From positions 1 through 64,000 of the forward strand of contig JAEYOE010000031.1 of assembly GCA_023412005.1 (NCBI GenBank): a stretch of 64,000 nucleotides of DNA, written 5' to 3'. Made by a program: the position numbers and the translations under genes. Numbering within the stretch: position 1 is the stretch's first letter; each line of letters starts with the position of its first letter. Below are positions 33,347-41,861 of this stretch, one piece after another. The notes below the pieces were generated by a model, which was not told the DNA's origin, made no database searches, and saw only the letters and a list, made by a program, of their open reading frames with translations. The DNA is from Bacillota bacterium (GTDB lineage: Bacteria; Bacillota; Clostridia; Christensenellales; SZUA-584).

Positions 33347-34135
33347 CTAAATCAAACTTCTTTTTCTGAAAGGAGCTAAAGCAAACCTCTTGAAAGCTTT
33401 CGCATTACTTAAGTAGACAATATGAGCATCGTTTTTGGTATTGGACAAAATTCTTGGTACAAAGAATGCGGCTACATTCTCTGGCCTATCCGCAAGTATG
33501 TTGAATATCTTCTTAAATGATTCTTCTTTCATTACTGGGGACTCTTCCCCATCAGGCCCCTTTGTTATAAAATCAGTCAGCATCATTCCGGGTGAAAGCC
33601 TTCCCGCAATAACAGACGTGCCGTTTAATTCCTTTGCCAGTCCCCTTGTGAAATATGTCAGCGCTCGCTTTGATGTTCCGTAAAGAATAGTCTTAGCCAT
33701 AATCACGTCGTTAGAGCCCAGGCCTTCCATATTCCATATCTGGCCTCCGCCTTGAATGAGCATATTTTTAGCAGCCGCCTGTGAGCCATAGACCATACCT
33801 CGGATGTTCGTATCAATGAGAGAGTCAACATATCTATGATCAACATCGTATATAAATGAGTGTGGAAAATTCCGTCCCGCGTTATTTATCCATATGTCTA
33901 TATGCCCCCATTTTGCGGCCGACTCATCCCAAAGCTTCTTGATATCTTCATTTTTACTGACATCGCACTTTATAAAAATGTATTTTGCTTCGAAGCTCTT
34001 TAAGTCTTCCTTCCTCTCTTCAAAAGCCTTCTCATGTCTTCCCGATAGTGTCACATTGCAGCCATGTTGTAAGAATTGTTTAGCCAAACAAAGCCCAAGG
34101 CCCTTTGTGCTTCCGGTAATTACAACGTTTATCAT
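33347..34135 (-). CDS. Short-chain dehydrogenase/reductase
   Basis: A 262-residue classical SDR. Cofactor loop TGSTKGLG, the SGR at the end of strand two (favouring NADP), NNAGRN, and the catalytic YGTSK are present; a serine is expected about 13 residues before Tyr but the segment reads WNMEGLGSND, so the usual catalytic Ser may be displaced. Substrate unknown. AAAGGGAGG precedes the start. The next gene upstream is another SDR of a different subfamily. Confidence 0.88.
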   Translation of the reverse strand: MINVVITGSTKGLGLCLAKQFLQHGCNVTLSGRHEKAFEERKEDLKSFEAKYIFIKCDVSKNEDIKKLWDESAAKWGHIDIWINNAGRNFPHSFIYDVDHRYVDSLIDTNIRGMVYGSQAAAKNMLIQGGGQIWNMEGLGSNDVIMAKTILYGTSKRALTYFTRGLAKELNGTSVIAGRLSPGMMLTDFITKGPDGEESPVMKEESFKKIFNILADRPENVAAFFVPRILSNTKNDAHIVYLSNAKAFKRFALAPFRKRSLI

Positions 34136-34290
34136 AGATACCTCCCTTTTATTGCCGTGAGGAATTACTTTTGATTTATGCTGCTACGATTTTATGTTTA
34201 TGCCTTGATTTTAAACCTTGGAGTAAGCTTGATTTTATCTGTACAACACTTCCGACGTCAACCCTCCTCAGCTTGCGCTTCCCCACTTGC

Positions 34291-35154
34291 TTACGGTGCC
34301 TGATCCTCGCTCATTAAGCCAGTCATCATCACGCTCATCTGCCATAGTCTTTTCGCTGCGTTTTTATCGTAAGAGCGCTTCGAAGAGCGAGTAGCTCTTT
34401 TGCGTGCGAAGAACTTTCCTGTAACGCCTTCCATATCAGGAGACGATGCAAGCCAGACTGCGGTCTCCGCGCCTTTCTCGGGAGATTTGAACAACAGCTT
34501 TTGCATCCTGGATGCGAGCGTTCCAAAGCCCGTCTCGCGGTTTATGACTATATCCGTTCCTACAATACCTGGATCGGCCGCGTTTACCGTAACGCCTGTT
34601 CCTTTTAAGTTTTCAGCGAGAGAGTATGTGAACATAACTTGCGCAAGCTTGCTCTGTGAGTAGGCCTTGAGCGCAGTGTATCGTTTTGTTATATGGATAT
34701 CATTAAAGTGGATCTTGCCCCACTTGTGACCAAATGACGATACGTTGACGATCCTTGATGGCGCGCTTGCTTTAAGCAGTGGCAGTAGCCTGTTCGTCAA
34801 AAGAAAAACTGCTAAATAGTTAACCGCGAATGAAAGCTCGAAGCCGTCTTCCGTCTCGCGTCGCACCTGCTTAAGCGTTCCCGCGTTGTTGATGAGAACG
34901 TCGAGCCTTTTGTATTTTTTCAAGAATTCATCGCAGAATGAGTTTATACTTTTTAGAGACGAAAGGTCACAGAGCATAAGCTCTATTTTATCGCTTCCAC
35001 TCTGCTTTTTGATGTCAAGCAGCGCCTCTTCCCCACGTCTCTTATCACGGCAGAGCATCACCACGTTTACACCCAACCGCCCAATTGCGATTGTCGCTGC
35101 CTTGCCAATACCCGAGTTAGCACCCGTTACCAGAACTATGCTGTCTTTGTCCAT
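34291..35154 (-). CDS. Retinol dehydrogenase-like SDR
   Basis: A 287-residue SDR of the RDH/WWOX-like group: TGANSGIGKA, LCRDKRRGEEA, LMLCDLSSLKSI, INNAG, IVNVSSFGH (catalytic Ser) and YSQSK. The C-terminal part is basic (RKRATRSSKRSYDKNAAKR in part). The ATG at 35154 follows AGGAG at five bases; a frame 21 codons longer lacks a site. No partner genes; the natural substrate may be a lipid or a xenobiotic carbonyl. GC content is slightly higher than the flanks. Confidence 0.88.
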   Translation of the reverse strand: MDKDSIVLVTGANSGIGKAATIAIGRLGVNVVMLCRDKRRGEEALLDIKKQSGSDKIELMLCDLSSLKSINSFCDEFLKKYKRLDVLINNAGTLKQVRRETEDGFELSFAVNYLAVFLLTNRLLPLLKASAPSRIVNVSSFGHKWGKIHFNDIHITKRYTALKAYSQSKLAQVMFTYSLAENLKGTGVTVNAADPGIVGTDIVINRETGFGTLASRMQKLLFKSPEKGAETAVWLASSPDMEGVTGKFFARKRATRSSKRSYDKNAAKRLWQMSVMMTGLMSEDQAP

Positions 35155-35549
35155 AAAAACTCCTGCGGCCGCAAAGCCAAGGCTTTTGAGGCTGATAATA
35201 AAGATGATTGCGTTCATATTATATCATCAGCAGAGTGCGAATGGAAATGTTATACGGCAGGATAGAAAGTTTCTTCGTTATATCTTTTTGGCTTGTTCGA
35301 AGCGGCTTTTTAAGGATTTTCCCTATTTATACCTTGAGCAGATAGCAAAGGTGTTCATTGTTTTCTACTTTACCTTTTAATATCTGGTTAATTATCGACG
35401 TTCTTAAACGATATATGTTTGAGGGGTATAGCCTTGAGTAGGTGATTGGGGTGGATATAGTTGCGCATACGACGCATGTTGAGACAGTACTAAGCCTCAA
35501 AAGTATTTAAGCACTATAGTGCAAAAGCGGAAAAAGAGAGATAAGACTT
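35155..35549. other. Intergenic stretch upstream of the RDH-like SDR
   Basis: About 395 AT-rich bases, probably holding the SDR promoter. No gene, RNA or repeat recognised. Confidence 0.4.
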
Positions 35550-36023
35550 TCATATTTTCTTTCTTGCCTGTTCTCTAAAGACCTCATAGCCGAGTTTGTT
35601 CCAACATTTTCTAGCGACTAAATTTTTGGAAATGAAGGTTACCTCAACATAATCTAAACCCCGATTTTTGAAAAATTCAGATATAAGTTTTTCAAGATTC
35701 TTCATAACTCCCATCCCTCTGTATTTATCTACTACATATGCTCCAGAAATATATCCTACTTTTTTTATCCTGGAAATCGGAAGATGGCATCCAATAATCT
35801 CTCCAGAAATAAAGCCGACAATAGTCTCATTTTCCTTGGCAATCAAAATCTTTCCCTCTTGGCTATTCACAAAGCTTTTCAGGTGTTCAGAAATTTTTTG
35901 CGTGGTTAAAATTTCAAAATTCCAATAGTCATCCTTCGTCTCTTTTTGTATAAAGTAAGCCAATTCGTTATGAAGTTTTGCTACATGCTCAATTTCTTCC
36001 GCTCGCATTTCTCTAAATTCCAA
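35550..36023 (-). CDS. GNAT family N-acetyltransferase
   Basis: A 157-residue acetyltransferase. Motif A is SGAYVVDKYRGMGVMKNLEK with the acetyl-CoA loop YRGMGV, and the C-terminal half shows YVEVTFISKNLVARKCWNKLGY, typical of the GNAT beta-6/alpha-4 end. Start TTG at 36023 after AAAGGGTGAT; no ATG fits well. Substrate unknown. Confidence 0.82.
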   Translation of the reverse strand: MEFREMRAEEIEHVAKLHNELAYFIQKETKDDYWNFEILTTQKISEHLKSFVNSQEGKILIAKENETIVGFISGEIIGCHLPISRIKKVGYISGAYVVDKYRGMGVMKNLEKLISEFFKNRGLDYVEVTFISKNLVARKCWNKLGYEVFREQARKKI

Positions 36024-36322
36024 ATTGCATCACCCTTTCAAATGATTTTGTCTTTTCTTATTCTGTAATAATAATACACCTTCACACAATAAGCTCAAGC
36101 AGATGTCTGGTCTGTATCCTTCGTTTTGTAAAATGATTTTTACTAAGACATTTTAAAGAATAGCACAATAATAGGTGTATATCCAGTTCATAAAATGAAA
36201 AACGCTAGAAACCAAGACACCATATGATTCTTGCGTCTAGTTGATTTATTCGTCCTTCTCCCTTTTATACCCTCAATTACCTCAGTTAGCTTTTCAATAT
36301 CCGCTTTTCGACACCATAATGT
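36024..36322. other. Intergenic stretch without recognised content
   Basis: About 300 AT-rich bases between the GNAT gene and a frameshifted gene. No gene, RNA or hairpin stands out. Confidence 0.35.
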
Positions 36323-36611
36323 TCAGCCTAAAATGCTAGCTTCCAAATCCTTAATTTGCTTTTTTAAATCTCTTAACTGCTTAATTTTATCTTCCTTTGT
36401 TTCGCATGATACTCTTTGTGCAGCTATTGTTAAAAGAAGTCCTCCAACAGCAACAATAAAATTTCCTATTACATTTAATTGGTCCGCACTTTCCTTTTGA
36501 GATTGCAATCGCAAGTAAATTAGCAAAAAGCGAAAGCTGTTCTGCGCTTTTTACGCACCCCAAAGCGCTAAGCGTTTCTGCACATTGATTAACGGCTTCT
36601 TCCTCAGTCAT
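36323..36611 (-). pseudogene. Frameshifted small gene (DUF6774-like)
   Basis: Two overlapping minus-strand frames join into one small protein. The first starts at an ATG (36611) after GGAG with MTEEEAVNQCAETLSALG and runs to LLAIAISK; the second, one base out of phase from about 36495, carries ESADQLNVIGNFIVAVGGLL, TIAAQRVSCETKEDK and a coiled KKQIKDLEASI end. Many small clostridial proteins have this two-part layout (hydrophobic helix, AAQR, charged tail). Removing one base in the GGAAAG run near 36490 restores the frame. It is either a real mutation or a sequencing error. Confidence 0.55.
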
Positions 36612-36750
36612 AAAACGCTCCAAAATTTTAATATGATTTGTTGTATTTTATTCCACCTATAAATAAACTGTGACTGTCTTGAAATCAACAGCTGACATGA
36701 CGAGTTCCTGCGGCAATAGCGCACAGCTAAATGCGAGACAAAACAATTCT

Positions 36751-37209
36751 TTACTTATATAAGCCAATAACACCATAATTAAATGTTTTGTTGTATACAG
36801 GATTTCTTGAGATAAAATGAATATATACCGGAGTGTTGTCAAGATTCGGCTCTTTGTCAAATAAGAATCTATCAGCTTGGCGTAAGGCTTGTAGTGCGGT
36901 GGGCATTTCGTTATAAAAAATTTTGTTTCTAATATAAGCATTTCCTAATATACCTTCACCATCCACAAGCACTGAGCCAATTAAAACAAGTCCGTTTTCA
37001 TTTTGCTCCCAAGCAACCCTTACCTCATCACGCATCCTTGTAATCTGGTCTTCAGCATAATTTTCAGCTACAAACACAAATAGCTCTGCGGTTGTATCCG
37101 AGTGGGTAATAGTATATTTTCTGCTCATAATAGGCTCATATGGCTTCATTATATCTCGATATTGTGCAAATACTTTTTGTGGATTAAGTTCTCTCACTTT
37201 TTCAAACAT
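36751..37209 (-). CDS. Staygreen-family-like protein
   Basis: A 152-residue protein whose layout fits the Staygreen (SGR) family: LNPQKVFAQYRD at the start, PIMSRKYTITHSDTTAELFV in the middle, and NAYIRNKIFYNEMPTALQAL followed by FDKEPNLDNTPVYIHFISRNPVYN at the end. Plant SGR proteins remove magnesium from chlorophyll; bacterial homologues also occur in non-photosynthetic species with unknown roles, possibly metal or tetrapyrrole dechelation. Only AAGG directly before the ATG acts as ribosome site. No tetrapyrrole gene is adjacent. It fits the family by pattern only. Confidence 0.65.
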   Translation of the reverse strand: MFEKVRELNPQKVFAQYRDIMKPYEPIMSRKYTITHSDTTAELFVFVAENYAEDQITRMRDEVRVAWEQNENGLVLIGSVLVDGEGILGNAYIRNKIFYNEMPTALQALRQADRFLFDKEPNLDNTPVYIHFISRNPVYNKTFNYGVIGLYK

Positions 37210-37789
37210 CCTTAAATATAATCACTTATATTCTATTCGGAACTGAAAATAGTGTTAATACTATTGAATAGCTTTTTAAATTCTTAAACTATCAAGTGAG
37301 GTGTTATTATATCAAAATGAAGAAGTAATGGCTCGATACTTACTGTCAACATAAAAAAAGCAAAAGACTCAGGTGGAAATTACAGTGCGGGATGAATTCG
37401 GAAACGAATTTCACATTTTACATTTCTCCGAGAACAGCCCACTGCCATCGCCAAATACGACGATCCCCCTTTTGTGACGCTGATAAAAAGATCACTATTT
37501 ATGAGGACAAATCCAGCAGTATTAGACCAAGGTTTATACGCTGAAGCTATTGCGTTTGACGCTATTTATCGTGTAATTATCCAGCTTTCTCTGTTAACCC
37601 CGACAAATTCAGAAAACATAAAATGACATCTAGTCTGCTCTGTACCACATGACCAACATCTAAATCGCTCTGTAAAGGTCAAACTCAGCCTTTTAGTTAT
37701 GTTCCCAAAAAGCAAAACATCAGGGTTTTTAGCTCCCCAATTTCAACCCTAAAAACTGAATAGCCCTAATTTAAAGGCTTTTCGTACAC
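37210..37789. other. Long intergenic stretch, possible decayed genes
   Basis: About 580 bases. Short plus-strand frames with protein-like content (VRDEFGNEFHILHFSENSP near 37385-37470, and a 41-codon ATG frame from 37501) lack ribosome sites and are broken by stops. They may be relics. No RNA or mobile element recognised. Confidence 0.35.
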
Positions 37790-39121
37790 CTACTCTTTCA
37801 CCCTTGACATCAATACGCACGTCTCCACGTGCGTCGTATGCGGGAACATATCCACCCCAACCACCTTATCCACCGTATATCCCTCAAACAATGCGGCATC
37901 CCTCGCCAGTGTCGACGGATTACACGAGACGTAAACAATGCGTTTGGGCGCAGCCTCCACGATCTTTTTAATCAGCGGCGCGTCGCACCCCTTCCTCGGC
38001 GGGTCGAGTATCACAATGTCGGGCTTTCCAAACCTCTCTATCCCTTTATCAATCATCTGCCCCGCATCTCCCGCAAGGAAATATGCGTTTTCAATATTAT
38101 TGAGCCGCGCGTTTTCCTCCGCGTTTTTTACGGCTTCTTCCACATATTCAATACCTAGCACAGATTTTGCTTGCCTTGCTGCGAGCAGCGAGATCGTCCC
38201 GATGCCGCAGAACAGATCAAAAACGCTGTCGTCTCTGGTGATCTGCGCAAACTCAAGTGCAATATGATAGAGCTTTTCGCTCTGCTCGTGGTTCACCTGC
38301 AAAAAGCTCGTCAGCCCCGCGCGAAAAGACAAGCCGTCATAATATTCTGTAATAAACTCGTTTCCGTGCACTGTGCGGCTTTCGCTGCCGAGTATCGCGT
38401 TTTGCTTCTTCTCGTTTTTATTCACGACGATGCTTTGAGCGATAGGGATAAGCTTTTCTTCCAGTGCTTTGGTATCCGTCCATCCGCGCAGCACAACCCC
38501 CGCCATCAGCTCGCCGCAGGACGTTTGCCGCGCGACAATATGCCGCAGCAGCCCCGAATGCGCATCTTCGTTATACGGGGCAATGCCGTTGTCTCTTGCC
38601 CAGCGTATCACAGAATTTTTAACATCATTGATCGGCTGCTTTTGTATGGGGCAGTCAGTCGCAACCAGTCTGTGGCTGTGCGGCGCAAAAAAACCCCCCT
38701 GAACATTGCCATCAACCGATGAAACGGGAAACGACGCCTTGTTTCGATAGTCGCGGGTATTGCCAGCTCGGACTACTGGCGGTAAATCAATTTCAACGCC
38801 GCCGATGCGTTTAAAGCATTCTTTGATATGGCGCGCCTTGAAAGCAAGCTGCTGCTCGTAATCAAGATGCTGCAGTGTGCACCCGCCGCAGGCTTCAAAA
38901 ACGCCGCAGAACGGCGTTATGCGATGCGGCGACGGCTCAATTATCTCAATGAGCATACCAATGGCATAACTTTTGGTCAGCTTGATGATCTTCGTCTTAA
39001 CTTTCTCGGCCGGCAATGCAAGCGGCACAAATACAGCGAGCCCTTCATAACGGCCGATGCCCGCACCCTCCACCGTCAAATCGTTTATAACGATTTCAAT
39101 TTCGTCATTCTTCTTCAGCAT
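37790..39121 (-). CDS. rlmD: 23S rRNA (uracil-5-)-methyltransferase, RlmD/RumA type
   Basis: A 443-residue RNA m5U methyltransferase. An N-terminal TRAM domain (residues 1-58) precedes a four-cysteine iron-sulfur site (FCGVFEACGGC and DCPIQ) and a SAM-dependent domain with DLFCGIGTISL, LDPPRKGC and the catalytic YVSCNPSTL. Firmicutes have two similar enzymes (RlmCD-type) and the exact target uridine cannot be told from sequence. GGAGG precedes the ATG, and TATAAT stands shortly upstream. Confidence 0.9.
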   Translation of the reverse strand: MLKKNDEIEIVINDLTVEGAGIGRYEGLAVFVPLALPAEKVKTKIIKLTKSYAIGMLIEIIEPSPHRITPFCGVFEACGGCTLQHLDYEQQLAFKARHIKECFKRIGGVEIDLPPVVRAGNTRDYRNKASFPVSSVDGNVQGGFFAPHSHRLVATDCPIQKQPINDVKNSVIRWARDNGIAPYNEDAHSGLLRHIVARQTSCGELMAGVVLRGWTDTKALEEKLIPIAQSIVVNKNEKKQNAILGSESRTVHGNEFITEYYDGLSFRAGLTSFLQVNHEQSEKLYHIALEFAQITRDDSVFDLFCGIGTISLLAARQAKSVLGIEYVEEAVKNAEENARLNNIENAYFLAGDAGQMIDKGIERFGKPDIVILDPPRKGCDAPLIKKIVEAAPKRIVYVSCNPSTLARDAALFEGYTVDKVVGVDMFPHTTHVETCVLMSRVKE

Positions 39122-39164
39122 AGTTCCTCCGCTGAACCATTATAGCACAGCGTTAACAATTAGA

Positions 39165-40562
39165 CTATTTTTCACTCAGAGCTTCCTTAAGCCGCGCCAC
39201 GCCTTGCGTAATCATTTCCATGCTCAGATTTCCAAAGCCGATCACAAGCTGATTTTCATGGCTGCCCTTAATCAGCGCATAATCCTCAACATAGTCTGCA
39301 TCGATTCCGGCCTTCTCAAATGCCGCAAAATCCTGCTGCGTTAGTCGGCGCGGAAATGTAACCATCAAATAAAGCCCCGCGTCGTCGCCCGATATCGTAA
39401 CAGACGAACCAAAAGCAGCGTTCAGGCAGGCAATTGTATGCTTTCTTTTGGCTTCATATCTCTTTTTCATTTGGTACACATGGCGGTCTAACAGCTTCGT
39501 TTCCATCAGCCGTGCCACGGCCATTTGCTCAATCGCGTTCATGGTAATATGCAGAGTGTTCATCAATTGCCTGACCGGATCAGTCAGCTCCAAAGGTACA
39601 ACAATATAGGCAATACGCATCGCGGGCGAAAACACATTGCTCAGGCTTCCCAAATGAATCACGCGTTCACTGTCAAGGTGCCAGAGTGACTGAATCGGTT
39701 CTCCGCGGTAACGAAATTCGCTGTCGTAATCGTCTTCAATGACATAGGCGCTGTGCATTCTTGCATATTCCAGCAGCGCAATGCGCCGCTTTGCGGGCAG
39801 CACACCACCAAGCGGATATTGATGAGAGGGTGCCACATAGATCAGCCTGCAATCCGCTTCAATCGGCAGCCTTTCAGTACATATGCCGCACGGATCCGCT
39901 TCAACAGGAATGATATTCAGCCCGCTCTTTTCCACGGCAAGCCGGGCGAAATCAAGGCACGGGTCTTCAGTCACCGCGCCGCCACCCGGCGTATACAACA
40001 GCCGTGCTATCAGCTCAATGCCCGCTGACGTTCCCGGAACAATAAACAGACGCTCCCGCTCACCATCGATGCCTTTGGCTCGGTAAAGATAATTCGCCAT
40101 GGCTTTGATGAGTGCCGGATGCCCTCCCGGGGTACCATATCCAAAATCGTCCGGAGATGCGTCAAGGCACGCTTCTTTCAACATTCTGGCCCACATGGCT
40201 TTAGGGAAAACGGACAGATCAGGGTTCGCCGGATCAAACACGATCACATCCTTGGCCGTCGTTTCATTCACACTGATGCCGCCGGTCTTGGCCGTAATTC
40301 TTGGATATTTCTCATTCACATCAATATCAGCCGCATATGTGCCCGACCCGACTGCGCTTATCAAATACCCTTCGGCAATCAGCTGCTCGTACGCTTGAAT
40401 CACAGAGTTCCTCGATATGCCGAGTTCTTTCGCATGCTGCCTTGTGGGCGGCATTTTGTGCCCTGACGGTATTTTGCCTGATAAAATCGCCTCGCGAAGC
40501 TGCTGTGTCAGCTGCACCGTAATGGGCACGGACAGACTTCTGTCTAATAGCAACCCAAACAT
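39165..40562 (-). CDS. MocR-type regulator lacking the PLP lysine
   Basis: A 465-residue GntR/aminotransferase fusion of the MocR/PdxR class. Residues about 8-75 are a winged helix (PTRQHAKELGISRNSVIQAY) and the rest a fold-type-I aminotransferase domain (TEDPCLDFARLAV, IEDDYDSEFRY). The motif that should hold the Schiff-base lysine (GTFSK-x-LAP) reads GSLSNVFSPAMRI: codon AAT, residue about 309, so Asn replaces Lys. The domain probably cannot bind PLP as an internal aldimine. The ATG at 40562 follows GGAG; a TTG four codons upstream is embedded in that site. Divergent from an aldo/keto reductase, with direct repeats between. Confidence 0.88.
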   Translation of the reverse strand: MFGLLLDRSLSVPITVQLTQQLREAILSGKIPSGHKMPPTRQHAKELGISRNSVIQAYEQLIAEGYLISAVGSGTYAADIDVNEKYPRITAKTGGISVNETTAKDVIVFDPANPDLSVFPKAMWARMLKEACLDASPDDFGYGTPGGHPALIKAMANYLYRAKGIDGERERLFIVPGTSAGIELIARLLYTPGGGAVTEDPCLDFARLAVEKSGLNIIPVEADPCGICTERLPIEADCRLIYVAPSHQYPLGGVLPAKRRIALLEYARMHSAYVIEDDYDSEFRYRGEPIQSLWHLDSERVIHLGSLSNVFSPAMRIAYIVVPLELTDPVRQLMNTLHITMNAIEQMAVARLMETKLLDRHVYQMKKRYEAKRKHTIACLNAAFGSSVTISGDDAGLYLMVTFPRRLTQQDFAAFEKAGIDADYVEDYALIKGSHENQLVIGFGNLSMEMITQGVARLKEALSEK

Positions 40563-40573
40563 CATGCTCTCCA

Positions 40574-40613
40574 AATTGGTTCTCTATAAATAGTGGCTTT
40601 TTGGTTCTTTAGA
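40574..40613. promoter_or_regulatory. Direct-repeat operator between MocR and AKR genes
   Basis: TTGGTTCT occurs at 40574-40581 and 40599-40606, 25 bp apart in the same direction, with extended similarity (TTGGTTCTNTANANA). Direct repeats are the typical binding sites of MocR/PdxR regulators. The second copy coincides with the -35 region of a TATAGT (40623-40628) promoter for the aldo/keto reductase. Confidence 0.6.
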
Positions 40614-40682
40614 TAAGCCAATTATAGTGTATGCTGTTCATGTAATCAATGGCAGATATCATTAATTTCTGGAGGAGCAAAT

Positions 40683-41696
40683 ATGAAGCAAGTCAATTTC
40701 GCAAATACAAACGAAAAGGTTAGTCATTGCTGTCTTGGCGCCATGCTGATGGGCACATCAATGGATAAAGCAGCATCATTTGCCGTGCTCGACCACTTTA
40801 GAGAGCAGGGCGGAAACTTTATAGACACCGCAAACTGCTATTCCTGGTGGGTGGGAAACGGTGAAAACATCGGCGATGAAAGCGAAAACATCATCGGAGA
40901 ATGGATGAGCGACAGAAAATGCCGCAACGAAATTTTCCTTGCCACTAAGGTCGGCGGGCGTCTTAAGGATCCGCACGGCATCCGCAATACAAGCGGAGAA
41001 ATTGAATGGCACCGTGTGCGTTCGGAATATGAAGGTCTTCGCGCTGATGTGATAAAAAAGGGTGTGGAAGGCAGCTTAAGACGGCTCAGAACCGAGTGTG
41101 TCGATCTATATTATGCGCATGTATTTGATAACGTCACGCCGCTAGAGGAAACAATGGAAGCGTTCAACAGCCTGATAAAAGAAGGCAAAGTCCGCTATAT
41201 CGGCTGCAGCAATATCACTGTGCAGAAAATTGAAGAGGCCAACCGCATCAGCAAGCAGAGGCATTTCGCGCCGTATTTGGCCATGCAACAGGAATACTCT
41301 TATCTTCATCCTGACAGAACCATGGACACAGGTGTCACCGAACACGCGGATGCAACGATGTTTGCGTGTATGAAATCGCAAGGTATGACGTTCCTCGCAT
41401 ATTCCCCGCTGCTGAAAGGCCTCTACGGCGACAAAGAAAAGCGTGAAACCTATTACAACCGACACCTTTATGACAGTGATCAAAATCGTGAAAAGCTCGC
41501 TCTCGTGGATAAACTGTCACATGAGCTCGGTGTAACGGGCAACCAGCTCGTGCTGGCCTGGCTGCTGCGTCATGAGCCGCAGATTATACCCATCATCGGT
41601 TTCAGCCGCATGGAGCAGTACCTTGAGAACATGGAAGCGTTAAAGGTCGTTCTTCCTGACGAAATCACGCGGGCTCTGAACGAACTGGACTGGTGA
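40683..41696 (+). CDS. Aldo/keto reductase
   Basis: A 337-residue NADPH-dependent AKR barrel. The catalytic tetrad is visible: Asp and Tyr in IDTANCYSWW, Lys in ATKVGG and His in YYAHVFD. The C-terminal cofactor region reads IIGFSRMEQYLENM. GGAGGAG precedes the start. It is divergent from and probably controlled by the MocR-type regulator. The substrate is unknown; AKR partners of MocR regulators sometimes act on pyridoxal, but the missing PLP lysine argues for another signal. Confidence 0.92.
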   Translation: MKQVNFANTNEKVSHCCLGAMLMGTSMDKAASFAVLDHFREQGGNFIDTANCYSWWVGNGENIGDESENIIGEWMSDRKCRNEIFLATKVGGRLKDPHGIRNTSGEIEWHRVRSEYEGLRADVIKKGVEGSLRRLRTECVDLYYAHVFDNVTPLEETMEAFNSLIKEGKVRYIGCSNITVQKIEEANRISKQRHFAPYLAMQQEYSYLHPDRTMDTGVTEHADATMFACMKSQGMTFLAYSPLLKGLYGDKEKRETYYNRHLYDSDQNREKLALVDKLSHELGVTGNQLVLAWLLRHEPQIIPIIGFSRMEQYLENMEALKVVLPDEITRALNELDW

Positions 41697-41756
41697 CCGT
41701 CCAAACCTCAATCACTGCTTTTATCTCTACAAGCTCAATCATCTCTCAATAGTCAC

Positions 41757-41795
41757 CCATTGAGGGCATCCGACATGTAAGGATGCCCCCAATGG
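41757..41795. terminator. Long hairpin between AKR and splB
   Basis: CCATTG-A-GGGCATCC and GGATGCCC-C-CAATGG enclose a 9-base loop, about 14 paired bases. Neither strand has a following T-run, so a Rho-independent role for the convergent genes is possible but atypical. Confidence 0.45.
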
Positions 41796-41861
41796 CATTG
41801 ACGCTGAGATGGCCGATCAATGTCTTCTCAGCGAAAAGCTGGACACATTTTGACTGTAAAT

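Noticed and set aside
34886..35380. 164-codon plus-strand frame
   Set aside because: Mostly antisense to the RDH-like SDR; hydrophobic Ser-rich composition typical of shadows.
38171..38722. 183-codon plus-strand frame
   Set aside because: Shadow of the rlmD coding strand with no start signal or family motif.
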